A stretch of 64,000 nucleotides of DNA. Source: Rhabditoides inermis. Lineage: Eukaryota > Nematoda > Chromadorea > Rhabditida > Rhabditidae. Location of the stretch: positions 354,001 to 418,000 of the forward strand of contig CAWZYM010000146.1 of assembly GCA_963966185.1 (NCBI GenBank), read 5' to 3'. How positions within the stretch are numbered: the stretch's first letter is position 1; every line of letters begins with the position of its first letter. The notes below the pieces were generated by a model. It was given only the letters and a program-made list of their open reading frames with translations. It did not search any database and had not been told where the DNA came from. Below are positions 40,353-50,315 of the stretch, in pieces. A program made the translations under genes and the position numbers.

Positions 40353-41283
40353 AAGTGCGTGGGCTTCCCGTGTAAATTTAGAAAACAACACAAAACGCAT
40401 AGTACATGACGTCTACAGTTGTTATATTGAATTGGAATCTTAAAATAACAACAAAAACGTAACAAACACAACAAAAATAGACAAAACAATCGAACAGGTT
40501 GCCGAACAGCTGTTTTTTCTTCGGCTGACACCACAATTGCGTCAGCAACATATACTCACGTAATTGTGGTGTTCGTGCTCCAGCCGGACTGTGTAGTGCT
40601 CTCTTGATATATTTGTGTGGTTAACCTGCACATCATTCCTGGAATTTTGTAGCCGACTTTACGTGAGTTTTACTGTTTTGTGTAGTACATATGGTTGAGT
40701 ATCCGTATAAGTGTGAAGGGTGAGAATGTAGTAAAAATAACGCATCTAAGAAACGTTTCAGTTGCGTGGTATCATCACACGGAAGGACGTGGCTCGATTC
40801 CGCGAGAGACGTGACAACAAGACGTACACTGTGCGAGAGTTGTTCGTTTCTGACACGCCTGATGCCTAGGCGAACACTCCTATTGATTGATTGATCCGTA
40901 GTGATCGATGACGATTCACCATGCATTATGTATTGATTGCCTACACGTTGTCCTCTGTATTTTCACATTTTGAAATAGTAGCGTGATATTGTCATACTGG
41001 TAGGAATCATACTTGTTAGTTATGATATTTGTTTATATGTTGACATGCAGCTCAAATTGAGGATATTAAATCTGACAAGATAAATGTTTTGAATCAGGAA
41101 TGTGAATTACGTTATATAATCGGAAACGGTTTATGATCACAGACACAATGAACAATCAATTGGTATTGTTTCATCTGTCAATATATGAACAACATTGTTT
41201 GTAAACTCAAAAAAATATTCATCAAGATCACTATTAAACAGAAAGATAAGGTTGTATCTTAACATTCGCACAAACTAACTTTC
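40353..41283. other. Intergenic stretch; small hairpin and tRNA-like fragment
   Basis: Holds a 15-bp inverted pair (ACACCACAATTGCGT / ACGTAATTGTGGTGT, 40527-40576) and, near 40760-40815, a B-box-like GTGGCTCGATTCCGCG downstream of TTGCGTGGTATC, again tRNA-like but not foldable as a full tRNA. No protein-coding signal. Confidence 0.35.
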
Positions 41284-42401
41284 ATGTTAGTGCATTCTCG
41301 ATTTTTTGGCGCACATGCGCACATGGCCATGTAACCGAATGATTCTCTTCCGAATGTCTCTCTGACTCCGTTGATGGTCCATGTATTGTCATAAGCCACG
41401 CAACGTGCTTGTGCCGGAATTCCCATAGCCTCGGGTTCGGACGTATTGTAGATGATAGAATCAGATGATAGTTGTCATCACACATCAGTCTGAAGGTTTC
41501 CAATAATTTGTCATGTAATTGACCTTATAAGATGAGACATACGTTCGGCAATATGTAAGAGCGTGGGTATCGAAGTAAGGAAGAACCTCTCGGTTCCCCT
41601 CATAGTCACATGAGCAACCTTCAGGACAATGTGTCTCGAATCTAGCATAGTCTCCTGAATTAATTCAAACATTCAATGATATGGTTGACTTTTCTCGTGA
41701 GAACGGAGACTCACGGTTCTCATTTATTTTGCAATCATCAATCGCGTGAGATGGTTTTGAAAAACATTCTACATGTATTGTTTCAATGACATGCGTTTAT
41801 TTACAAACTTACTTTTGATACAATTGAACTTTTGCGTATTCTTGATCTCCTTTTGTGTAAAAATCATCCATTTGTGTAAATGACATGTGACAGAAACCGG
41901 CTTTGGTAGTGGCAAATCTATCGTCCTCTTTCCTTCAGCCCACACGTATCTCTGCTTCATAGCTCCAACGGGCAGTATAAGTGCTAAATCCAGATGAGCA
42001 CTGGGACAAATCAAACTGTAAAGTTTAACATTCAGTCACTTTTGCTCTTGCATGCGTAGATTGGATGCTCACTGTTTGCAAAGCAAGGATTCTTTTTTAC
42101 ATATGGCTCTTCACATTCGTATCCTGGACATTCGCCAATAAACGAAGTGTTGCAGTTAAAACACCCTAAAATCATATTTCATCATCTTTCCATTATGCTG
42201 TATGGTTGTTTACTTATTCCTTGTTCACACCCTGCTTCTTTGACTATATTTCCGTGCTTGGGACTAACCCAGCCGTCTTTTGTGCATTCAAAGTGCGTAT
42301 CAGCATTTTGAGCAAGTCTGTTATCGTGCCATCGAAACATCACTTCAGCTGGAGATTTCAACGGCAAGTCGTTACCCACACTCATATTACTGCACCTTGT
42401 T
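41284..42401 (-). pseudogene. Cysteine-rich secreted-type protein gene, 5' end cut by a retroelement
   Basis: Minus-strand exons with good splice sites: 42214-42401, 42073-42165, 41813-42017, 41543-41654 and 41284-41490. They encode Cys/Trp-containing modules: CTKDGWV in the first, then CFNCNTSFIGECPGYECEE, then VTCHLHKWMIFT, then HCPEGCSCDYEG. The C-x2-C...ECP-x-Y-x-C block recurs in orphan exons near 61.1 and 63.6 kb, so this is a family in this genome. Only 5' internal sequence is seen: the acceptor of the first exon overlaps the first bases of the DIRS/PAT-like element, so the start and any signal peptide are lost. In the last exon the frame richer in Cys (ARCVAYDNTW) is blocked upstream by two stops, suggesting decay. 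I do not know the family name. Confidence 0.45.
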
Positions 42402-42404
42402 CTG

Positions 42405-42513
42405 AAATTTGAGATTTGAACGTGCCGCGCAAAAAGGCGCGCTGTGTCGCCAACTGCGTGGCAGCCCTTTTCAACGTTGAGTCTAATTATGCAACTGTTC
42501 CTCATTCTACGTG
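42405..42513 (+). repeat. Split direct repeat, left copy
   Basis: Shares 109 bp with 45304-45412, beginning AAATTTGAGATTTGAACG and ending CATTCTACGTG. Differences are a few single bases. It abuts the truncated cysteine-rich gene. Confidence 0.9.
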
Positions 42514-42748
42514 TTTTTTGTTTTTCTGTGCGGTTGTTAGTTAATTGTGTTGTTTTTTCTTTCTTCTAGAATACTACTGTTTCTTTGTGTTTTATTTATT
42601 TCATACTACAATTATAACTGTTCGTCCCGAAGTGTTAGAGTCTGCTTGCGTTTCGTCGTCTCGTGGTGCTTTTTTTGTCGCGGTTCTGTGCTCTCCCGGC
42701 CTGCTCGCAGAGCGGGAGAGCGCTCTCACTATTTTTTTCTCCTTACAG

Positions 42749-43363
42749 ATGTCCGAACAGAGTAACATGGATTTTTCTTATCTGTCGCTGGCTGAGTTCC
42801 GCGAGTTGGTGCGTGCAGCTGCAGTTCCTGCCCCGCCACCGTCTCGGACTCCTCCGCCGCAGCTCTCCTCCAAATCCTACACCATGCAGAGCCTATTCAA
42901 CTTTGAGGTGCTCTCCACCCTCGATGTCGTCAGAAGGAGCGTGGCGGACGAGGAGGCTCAGATCAAGCTGGACGAGAATATCCGCAAGCTGGAAGAGCGC
43001 AATGCACTGCTCGCCGCTGCCGATAAGGACCCGTCGGTGATGCAGATGGTGGACAAAGTGGCCGCACTGAGCAAGATTACGCAGCAAGGAGATGGCGCAC
43101 CCGGTGTCCACATGGCCGTCGCCCTGGCTGCGCTTGCCGCTCCGTCCGCGACTCGCCAGCAGCCCTTTCGTCAAGAGAGGAGGAGCGCGGCCAGCTCCTC
43201 CTCTTCGCGTGCGCGGCCCTACTCCCCTCCCCGATCCGCTCGTCGCAGCCGCAGCCCGCCTCGCAGCTCGTCGCACAGCGGACAGCAGTGCTTTCGTTGC
43301 TCCCGGTACGGCCACACTGCTCGGAGCTGCACCGCCTCCTTCCCGTCCTCCCGCCACTGGTGA
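42749..43363 (+). CDS. Gag-like protein of the DIRS/PAT-like element
   Basis: 204 residues from an ATG that directly follows TTCTCCTTACAG, which looks like a splice acceptor; the frame is open upstream too. A hydrophilic N-terminal half with a helix-rich central region (SVADEEAQIKLDENIRKLEE) is followed by an Arg/Ser-rich stretch and a CCHC zinc knuckle, CFRCSRYGHTARSC, near the C-terminus. RS-rich plus knuckle suggests nucleic-acid binding in the particle. The downstream reverse transcriptase frame starts within a few bases in another frame. Confidence 0.7.
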   Translation: MSEQSNMDFSYLSLAEFRELVRAAAVPAPPPSRTPPPQLSSKSYTMQSLFNFEVLSTLDVVRRSVADEEAQIKLDENIRKLEERNALLAAADKDPSVMQMVDKVAALSKITQQGDGAPGVHMAVALAALAAPSATRQQPFRQERRSAASSSSSRARPYSPPRSARRSRSPPRSSSHSGQQCFRCSRYGHTARSCTASFPSSRHW

Positions 43364-43366
43364 GCT

Positions 43367-44128
43367 TTGTCTATTCCAGCGTCTTTCTCTTTGCGTGGAT
43401 TTTTGGTTGTCTATTGGAGCGGAGCCGTGGGCGATCAAGGTCATCTCGGAGGGGTGTTCCCTCAATCTGGTCGAACCGCCGCCTCAATCGTCGCTCCTAA
43501 TCGTGTTTCAGCGCTCTCGCAGGCAGAATTTGTAGGTAATCAGATCGATGCGCTCCTGGCCTCCGGTATCGTAAAGCGATGCTCCTCGCCCGTGCTTGTT
43601 AGTCCTCTTGCGGTGGTTACCAACTCATCCGGCAAACGGCGCCTTATCCACGACCTCTCGTTGCTCAACTTCTCTCTAGCTAAATCTCATTTCAAGTACG
43701 AGGACCTCGGTACGGCATGGGACTCTCTCCCGCTGGGCGGCTATGCATCGTCTTTCGATTTTCGTTCTGGCTATCATCACGTGCATATGGCGGACGACAC
43801 GAAGGACCTGCTGGGCTTTGAGTGGCGGGGGGACTTTTTCACGTGGAACGCGCTCCCCTTCGGCCTCTCCTCAGGACCCTACTTGTTCACTAAATTGTTC
43901 CGTATTTTGGTCAAGCGCTGGCGCTCGCTCGGTATCAAGGTGTTCCTTTATCTCGACGACGGGCTGATTCTGGGCGATTCGATGGCGGAGGTTGCCTGGG
44001 CAGTAGATATCATTCGCGCCGATCTGAGGTCCGCCGGCGTCGCTGAAGCGGAGGAGAAGTGCGTCTGGCAACCGACTCATTGTCTAATGCCATCAGCATG
44101 GCGAGCTCTCTTGAGAGCCGGAAGTTGA
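43367..44128 (+). pseudogene. Reverse transcriptase of the DIRS/PAT-like element (broken)
   Basis: An open stretch with DIRS-type RT signatures: LIHDLSLLNF, the palm block YASSFDFRSGYHHVHM, NALPFGLSSGPYLFTKL and the catalytic YLDDG at about 43949-43963. Near 44060 the protein leaves the RT frame; the next part continues in another frame starting VRLATDSLSNAI-like sequence, and the segment expected between the RT thumb and RNase H seems shortened, so a small deletion with frameshift is likely. Confidence 0.75.
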
Positions 44129-45273
44129 TCTCACTGTCCTCTCTACAGTCGATGATCGGGACTCTTATGTCTGTACATCTCGTTGTTCCAGAGGCTGCCC
44201 GCGAGTCCCGTTCCCTGATGAGAGCAGCGGCTGCTGCCACGTCGTCTACCAAGGACTCTCCCTCGTCCGGCGGAGACAGAGATGGTAGGGAAAGATGGGT
44301 TAAAGTTTCGGAGGAGATGAAGGCTGAAGGCAGATGGTGGTCCAGGAAACTGTCTGGGGGATGCAAGCGTTTGTTCACGGAAACAGCTGTGATCACCACC
44401 GCGACTCTGTCTACGGACGCCTCGGCTACAGGCATAGGCGCTATTTGCGAAAACAGCATGGGAAAACTCACTTCCTCTCGTAATCTTTCGCACTGTGAGC
44501 TGGGGCAGTCGAGTACGCATAGGGAGCTAGCGGGTGTTCTTTTCGGTGTGTCCACTTTTGCTCAGCGCCTGCGAGGCGAGCACGTTTCTATCCGCACCGA
44601 TAACACTTCAGCTGTGGCCATTCTCCGCAAGGGAAGCATGGTGGAGCCTCTTGATGAGCTCGCGCGCAAGATCAGAGGTGTACTGGAGTCGGTGGGTGCT
44701 CAGTTTGCGGTGCAGTGGTTACCCAGGGAGAGGCTGGAGGAAGCAGACGAACTGAGCAGGAGAACTGACAGCGATGACTGGGGGATTCGAGAGGAAATTT
44801 TCAAGGAGTTGGATTCTATGTTCGGGCCTTTCAGTTGCGACCTCTTCGCCAACGAAGGTAACGCCCACTGCAACGAGTTCTACTCCCGCTATCCATTCCC
44901 AGGAGCAGCCGGCGACGATGTTTTCGGGTATGTCGAGGTTTGGAAGAAAGGGCGAGTCTGGGCGGTTCCGCCACCTGTCATGGTGGGGCGGACGCTGAGG
45001 TACATGCTGCATTACGGCACCACAGGTGTGCTAGGTTTTCCGCTGTGGCCCTCGCGCGACTATTACCCGTTGCTGGTCGACTTCCGCGGCCGCTGGCGTC
45101 ACTTTATGAAACTGTGCGTGTTTTCGAGGCGGGAGAGCTCATCATTCCTGGTACCGGCGGAAATCAGCTGTTCAGCAAGCCGCAGTTGCATTTTCGTTTT
45201 GCTTTCGTCTTCATTGCGCCCGATCTTTGAGAATTCTAGCTCGTTCCGTGCTGTTGCGCGGCACTTGTTTTAA
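44059..45273 (+). CDS. RNase H and downstream domain of the DIRS/PAT-like element
   Basis: RNase H residues are visible: LSTDASATGIGA (first Asp), HRELAGVLFGV (Glu), IRTDNTSAVAIL (Asp) and WLPRERLEEADELSR. After it come SMFGPFSCDLFANEGN and WAVPPP, which are well-known features downstream of RNase H in DIRS-like elements. The C-terminal 60 residues are Ser/Phe-rich and less sure. It lies in a different frame from the RT part. Confidence 0.75.
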   Translation: MRLATDSLSNAISMASSLESRKLISLSSLQSMIGTLMSVHLVVPEAARESRSLMRAAAAATSSTKDSPSSGGDRDGRERWVKVSEEMKAEGRWWSRKLSGGCKRLFTETAVITTATLSTDASATGIGAICENSMGKLTSSRNLSHCELGQSSTHRELAGVLFGVSTFAQRLRGEHVSIRTDNTSAVAILRKGSMVEPLDELARKIRGVLESVGAQFAVQWLPRERLEEADELSRRTDSDDWGIREEIFKELDSMFGPFSCDLFANEGNAHCNEFYSRYPFPGAAGDDVFGYVEVWKKGRVWAVPPPVMVGRTLRYMLHYGTTGVLGFPLWPSRDYYPLLVDFRGRWRHFMKLCVFSRRESSSFLVPAEISCSASRSCIFVLLSSSLRPIFENSSSFRAVARHLF

Positions 45274-45303
45274 TCTGGATTTGCACGTAGCGTAGCGGAG
45301 TGT

Positions 45304-45412
45304 AAATTTGAGATTTGAACGTGCCGCGCAAAAAGGCGCGCTGTGTCGCAAACTGCGTGGCAGCTCTTTTTAACGTTGAGTCTAATTATGCAACTGTTCC
45401 TCATTCTACGTG
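45304..45412 (+). repeat. Split direct repeat, internal copy
   Basis: Partner of 42405-42513. It lies between the RNase H and recombinase frames, as in PAT elements. Confidence 0.9.
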
Positions 45413-45459
45413 CTTTTGTTTCCCTCCCACCCTCCCTTCTGCGCATTTCTCAGCTACAG

Positions 45460-46188
45460 TGTTTTGGGTTCGATCAAGTCGACGCTGGCGAGACTCAGCG
45501 ACTCAGGACTCAGGATCAGCTGACTCAGGATGGCGAGACTCAGGATCAGCTGGGCACGGAGTGCGGCAGCCTGGCCCGTCAAGTGCTGCTCAAGAGAAGT
45601 GCGTCATCGACTACTCGTGCCTACGCCTCTGCCTTCCGCAACATCAAGAAGTTTGCTGAGGGAGCCAACCTGGAACCTGACGACGCGCTGTCCCTCATTG
45701 GGTTTCTGCTGCGCAAGTGGAAGAACGGAGCTTCGGCCTCTTCACTCCGTACCCTGTGCGCCAGCTTTGGGTACGTATCTTATCATGCTAGGTTTTGAAA
45801 GGATTTTTTTTGCTTCAGTTGGTTCACTGGCGGCTCACCTCTTCCTGCCGGGCTCGCCGAGCTGGCGCGGGCAGCGGTTGCCGCGGCGGCGCGAGCCCGT
45901 CCTGTCACTCACCATCGACCGCTTCCCGCCTCGTCTCTCATAAAACTGGCCCGCGACGGCGGATCTGATGCAAGAGCCGAGCGCGCAACTATGCTAGCCT
46001 GGCTCAGCTTTCACTCTCTCCTTCGGGTATCCGAAGCGGTTGCCCTCCGCTGGGAAGACATTGGCCGGCAAGATGGAGCTCTGGCGGTGCGTGTACGGAA
46101 AGCCAAAAACGACCAGCTATCGGGAGGAAAGACGACTTTTGTGTCTGACACGGGCACCTTGCGCACTCGTCTTGGCGGATTCTCATGA
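45460..46188 (+). pseudogene. Tyrosine recombinase of the DIRS/PAT-like element (broken)
   Basis: Two pieces in different frames. 45343-45798 contains a SAM-like N-terminal core-binding region (STTRAYASAFRNIKKFAEG, DALSLIGFLLRKW). 45991-46188 contains the start of the catalytic domain with the first active-site Arg in FHSLLRVSEAVALRWEDI. A frame break occurs near 45790. The later His-x-x-Arg and Tyr of the active site are missing because the frame enters the inserted foldback-family sequence at about 46177. Confidence 0.75.
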
Positions 46189-46370
46189 AAACATGGTCAT
46201 ATACACAGTTTTTCATGCTGATTCCGAATATGAGCATAACTTTTCCTAAATGATTGTTTGAAGCCAATTTGAACAGCCACCGAATAGACCACCCATGAAA
46301 ATGACCTGTCGACAACAGCAGCGTGGCCGAATGAATAGTGAGTTGGAAAGTTGGAAATGACAGTCAAAAA
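46177..46370. mobile_element. Partial relative of the 39.3-kb foldback element, inserted in the recombinase gene
   Basis: Shares CGGATT, ATACACA, AACTTTTCC, CACCGAATAGACC, ACAACAGC and GTGGC(C/G)GAATG blocks, in the same order, with the left arm of the 39291-40352 element. It interrupts the tyrosine recombinase, so it arrived after the retroelement. Confidence 0.6.
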
Positions 46371-47424
46371 TGACAGGTGCGGTATCGATTGTAAGTGACG
46401 GGATGGTCCCTTCATTTTTGCACTCGTGTGATAAATCACTCTCGTGTTCCTACTTTCCCACGAGTTATGTTATGCGGATGGGAGCTCCCACTCAGAGTGA
46501 TAGATCCGCGGGGGGGGGGATAGGGAGATATCGGTTTCTGATATTGATGTTTGCATTCCAGAAGCCGTCTCGTCGACTGCGGTCTCCTCGCCGCGCCCAC
46601 TGCCTCGCCGCTCCTCTCGCTCACTCCAGCAAGTATAAGAAGACTGCGAGACGACCAGACGAGGCCAGTCGGGACTCCGACCTCCCCCCTCCCGGTGTGC
46701 TGCCACCGGCCCCATTAAACCACCCTCTTGTCTTGTAGATAAACCACTCTGTCTCATGTGCTGTCGCGTGTCTATTGTGTCCGGGGTTCTCGGAGCTATC
46801 CGGGTGGGATGGCGGCTCGGTCTCTCTGCTCATCGCCGATGAGCAGTATCTAACCCTCCTCCCGCAAGTTCAAGCGCGGAACTTCTCTGGTAGCAGCGAG
46901 TGCCCTTTTCTTTTCTTCTCTGATCAATTAGGAGAGATTAGGCTTTCCACCACCTTTCTGTTAGAGGGAGTTTTGGGTTAGGTAACTGGTAGCGTGAGTG
47001 AGTAATTAAGTGAGTGAGTGAGTGAGTGAGTACTATAATATGGGAATTGGTTATTGAGCGCAGATAAGTGAGCGGGATGAAGCCACTGGATTTTGGAATA
47101 AGTGAATGAGAAATAAGGCCAGGTAAAGTGTCAATAGGTGAGCGGGATGAAGCCACCGGGAATAGAAATGACTGAGAAAACAGAATAAGGAATGTCATGA
47201 TGTGTTGTTCGGATCGCGTTTAATTGTGTACTATTGTTGTGTCCTTTCCCTCAGGAGACCTAAGATAGTGGATTGCAGGCGACTCAATCTCGGGTGCTCT
47301 GCAATCCGCTCTCCAAGTGCTCCTTCTTTTCTTCCGTGTAACGCGTGTCGCGGTCATAGTGTTATCGTGTGTCCCGCTCGGCTCAGCGGCCCCATCTACC
47401 CCACTTATTCGTGTTGTGTGTGAT
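46371..47424. other. Unassigned sequence between DIRS/PAT-like and Gypsy elements
   Basis: Holds a G9 run at about 46512, a GC-rich block (46560-46720) that may be retroelement debris, a (GTGA)n microsatellite at 46992-47032, and a duplicated motif GTGAGCGGGATGAAGCCAC near 47068 and 47140. The 5' LTR expected for the following Gypsy element could lie here but no matching 3' copy was found. Confidence 0.4.
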
Positions 47425-47869
47425 TAAGTGTTCTGTGTCTGTCCGTCTTCGGCGTGCCTACGTCGGCAAATCTCAAACAAAATCGTGCCGTCCCTCTGTG
47501 TGTCCGTCCAATAAGTGTTAAGTGTTCTGTGTCTGTCCGTCTTCGGCGTGCCTACGTCGGCCAATCTCAAACAAAATCGTGCCGTCCCTCTGTGTGTCCG
47601 TCCAATAAGTGTTAAGTGTTCTGTGTCTGTCCGTCTTCGGCGTGCCTACGTCGGCCAATCTCAAACAAAATCGTGCCGTCACTCTGTGTGTCCGTCCAAT
47701 GAGTGTTAAGTGTTCTGTGTCTGTCCGTTTTCGGCGTGCCTACGTCGGCCAATCTCAAACAAAATCGTGCCGTCCCTCTGTGTGACCGTCCAATAAGTGC
47801 TCAGTGTTCAGTGTTCTGTCTGTTTTTGGCGTGCCTACGTCGGCCAATCTCAACCCAATAAAACTAAGC
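47425..47869 (+). repeat. Tandem 93-bp repeat in the Gypsy leader
   Basis: Nearly five copies of a 93-bp unit (contains GTGTCTGTCCG, TCTTCGGCGTGCCTACGTCGG and CCAATCTCAAACAAAATCG), the last diverging and running directly into the gag start. Units begin near 47425, 47518, 47611, 47704 and 47800. Confidence 0.9.
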
Positions 47870-49510
47870 ATGGTGAACACCAGGAAGACAATGTACAACT
47901 CTTCGCTCTCGCCCGGAATGACGTCGTCTCCGGCGACACCTTCTGCCGCGTCCTCATCCGCCCGCTCCAACACGAACTTCGATCGCTTCATGGCGTCTGA
48001 CGCAATCCGCACTTCCCCGCTGGGCAGCCTCTCCAGGTCCCTAGAAGATCTGCGTGAGAAGAACTTCCCGGAACCCAAAGATCTGATCTCTCTGAAGGAG
48101 GACACTGTGAAGGCAATCGCTTTCGTTCTCCAAAAGGGAGAAACTGCCAATCGCGCACTCGCTTCTTCACTGACAAGCTACTCTAACAACTTGGAGGAGC
48201 AGATTAACGAGAGTTTCGAGGAGGTCGGCAAGCGTATCGACAACATCCCACTGATCGCCACTATCGGAATCGAATCGGGTGGAAACAAAGTAAATCCCTT
48301 TTCAGGAGCGGTCGATGGCGTCTCGCACGGATTCGGGCTGTGGGTGCGCAGATTCGAGGATGTGATGAGAGTGAAAGGAGGGACATGGAACGCAGAACAG
48401 AAGGCAGATTTTCTTGTCGCCCACCTCGACGGAGTGGCAAGAGAAAAGGTAGAGGAGATGACCGACAACGACAAGAAGGACTATGCCCTGGTAAAGGAAC
48501 ATCTCAAGAATTACTTCGAATCACCGGAGCAGCGCCACAGAGCGAGAGAACAGCTCAAACAGTGCACTCAGGGCACCTCGGAGTCGGTAGCAACATTTGC
48601 AAACCGTTTGTTGAACATCGTCCGCGCAGCCACAGCCGGCCAGACCACAGAGGTGACAAAGGAGCGCGTTCTCGAAGAGTTCTGCTCCCGATTGAGACCC
48701 ACCATTCGTTATCATGTGAAGATGGACAACCCTGCATCATTCGAGAACGCCCGAGAGAAGGCTCAGCGAGTAGAGGCACTGTTGGCGGAAGCGACCGCAG
48801 ACCGTCTCCTTGATCCGAGCGCAGCAGAAATCCGTGCAGTCGGACGCCCTCGGGACAGCGAGCCGTGGAACACCCCAGCTAAGAACGCAAACCAGCCGGT
48901 ATGCGGATTCTGTGGAGAGTCGCACTTGATGAACAACTGCCCTCAATTCCTGCAGCGATTTGCTCCAGTCCATCAAGTGCAGAACTTCAGTGGAGGAGGC
49001 CACGGTGGAGGCGCCGGTTATAGCAACCAAAACTGGCGAGGTGGGTACAACAACAACCGGGGCAACAACCACAACGGGGGTAATAGGGGAAACACCGGAG
49101 GCTACGGAAACACCGGAGGCTACAGGGGCCGCGGCGGATATGGAGGCCGCGGCGGCTACAGTAACTGAGGCGGCTACAATGGAGGAGGCCGCGGGAGCTA
49201 CAGTAACCAGGCTAACAACCGAGCCTGCTTTGAGTGCGGAGATCCCTCACACTTCAAAAGAAACTGCCCCTTGTTGCAACAATCAAACCAGTACAACCAA
49301 GGTCAGCAGCAGTTCCAGCAGCAGTTCCAGCCAGTTCAACAGTCGCCTCAAGGAAGCAACCCGGGAGTGATGAAAATCACTCACCAGCAATCGTCGGAAG
49401 AAAACAATGAGATCGAGGCTCTGAAAAAACAGCGACAGCAGAGCCAGCTGGAGTGCAAGGCGTTCAAAGATCGCAGTGAGTCTCTCGCAGAGACTCACTG
49501 CGATCTTTGA
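47870..49510 (+). pseudogene. Gag protein of the Gypsy-type element (one in-frame TGA)
   Basis: ATG at 47870 opens a frame to a TGA at 49166-49168; the same frame then continues to 49510. The capsid-like region (about residues 120-300) has FGLWVRRFEDVMRVKGG and the major-homology-like segment EQLKQCTQGTSESVATFANR. Two zinc knuckles follow: CGFCGESHLMNNC before the stop and CFECGDPSHFKRNC after it, separated by a Gly/Asn-rich tract. A stop inside the Gly tract could be a mutation or a read-through site; the preserved second knuckle shows the frame past it was functional recently. The end of the frame lies in a perfect 25-bp palindrome. Confidence 0.8.
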
Positions 49511-49520
49511 ACGTCTTCTG
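49468..49520. repeat. Perfect 25-bp inverted repeat at the gag/env junction
   Basis: Arms GTTCAAAGATCGCAGTGAGT and its complement (25 bp each in full) around a 3-base loop CGC. It covers the gag stop. It could form a very stable RNA hairpin. Confidence 0.9.
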
Positions 49521-49568
49521 AACCCTCAACGTGGCCCGAGTGGCAGCCGAGCGTCTGTCAACTCGCTC

Positions 49569-50315
49569 ATGTGTATGGCTATCGCGCTGTCGGTCCTCTC
49601 TCCCGCGACGGCTTTCCCTCAAGCATACTTCTGCCCGGAGGATAGGCTAGCATCCGTGGTCCGATTCCCTCACAACTATGACTGCACTTTCTTCCCTTCG
49701 CGCGCAAACGAGTCTCTCACGAAAACGACCCTATCTCTATACAGACCAAACTCGAAATTGTACGAAACAGAAGCTGCGTTGTGTAGGATAATAACACACA
49801 CGGTGACATATGGCGTGAACGTTTTTGGCACAAGACATCAATCCTCAGTGGAAGCGCACAAAACTGTCTCGTTGGAAGAGTGTTATATGATGGTGAGACA
49901 TCGGAAGTGTACGCATGGTGAGTTGGTGCAGCAAGGGAACTTGTGGAAAACACAAAATACGATCACAATCGACTGGCCAGTGCCCCCTTTCCAGATCTTC
50001 AAAGACTACGAAGAGACGACCACAAATTGCGTTTTGATCAACACAGTGATTAGGGCGAGACACTCGGATTCACCTACTCAGACATCAACAGACGCACACA
50101 GTGACTGTAAATACAGCAAGGGTCACTGCACTCTCTCGGATGGCGCAGCGATGACATGGCAGCCAGACGAGGAAGAAAGGTGCCAGTTTGTAGTGGTGAA
50201 CTCGAAAATGACAGGAACGAGAGCGGGTAGGATTTGGTTGAGCGACAACAAGGAGTTCGCTCTGTCATGGGGAGAAGACAGTGAGGTGATAAACGACTGT
50301 GGTCATGGACTATAG
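49569..50315 (+). pseudogene. Env-like glycoprotein, N-terminal part, interrupted by an insertion
   Basis: The first ATG with a signal-peptide-like start (CMAIALSVLSPATAFPQ) is at 49569; the frame is open from 49476. The product has a secreted ectodomain with about ten Cys and an Asn-x-Ser site soon after the signal peptide. It ends at a TAG created at the border of the GGTTAACC-rich insertion. The remaining ectodomain, membrane anchor and tail continue after the insertion in another frame. Role by analogy: surface glycoprotein of an enveloped retroelement; sequence family not identified. The interrupted gene cannot make the full protein. Confidence 0.6.

Larger units (their letters stand above)
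42405..46176 (+). mobile_element. DIRS/PAT-like tyrosine-recombinase retrotransposon
   Basis: Order: repeat A1 (42405-42513), gag, reverse transcriptase and RNase H, repeat A2 (45304-45412), tyrosine recombinase. The two 109-bp repeats are about 96% identical. One repeat at the left end and one between RNase H and recombinase is the split-direct-repeat layout known for PAT elements of nematodes. The right end is lost: at about 46177 the recombinase frame runs into a copy of the foldback family. Confidence 0.82.

Noticed and set aside
42893..43465. 190-codon minus-strand frame over gag
   Set aside because: Antisense of the Arg/Ser-rich gag region; no domain.
44010..44555. 181-codon minus-strand frame
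   Set aside because: Antisense shadow of the RNase H coding sequence.
47425..47869. CRISPR-like array
   Set aside because: Repeats are 93-bp contiguous tandem units without unique spacers, in eukaryotic DNA next to gag.
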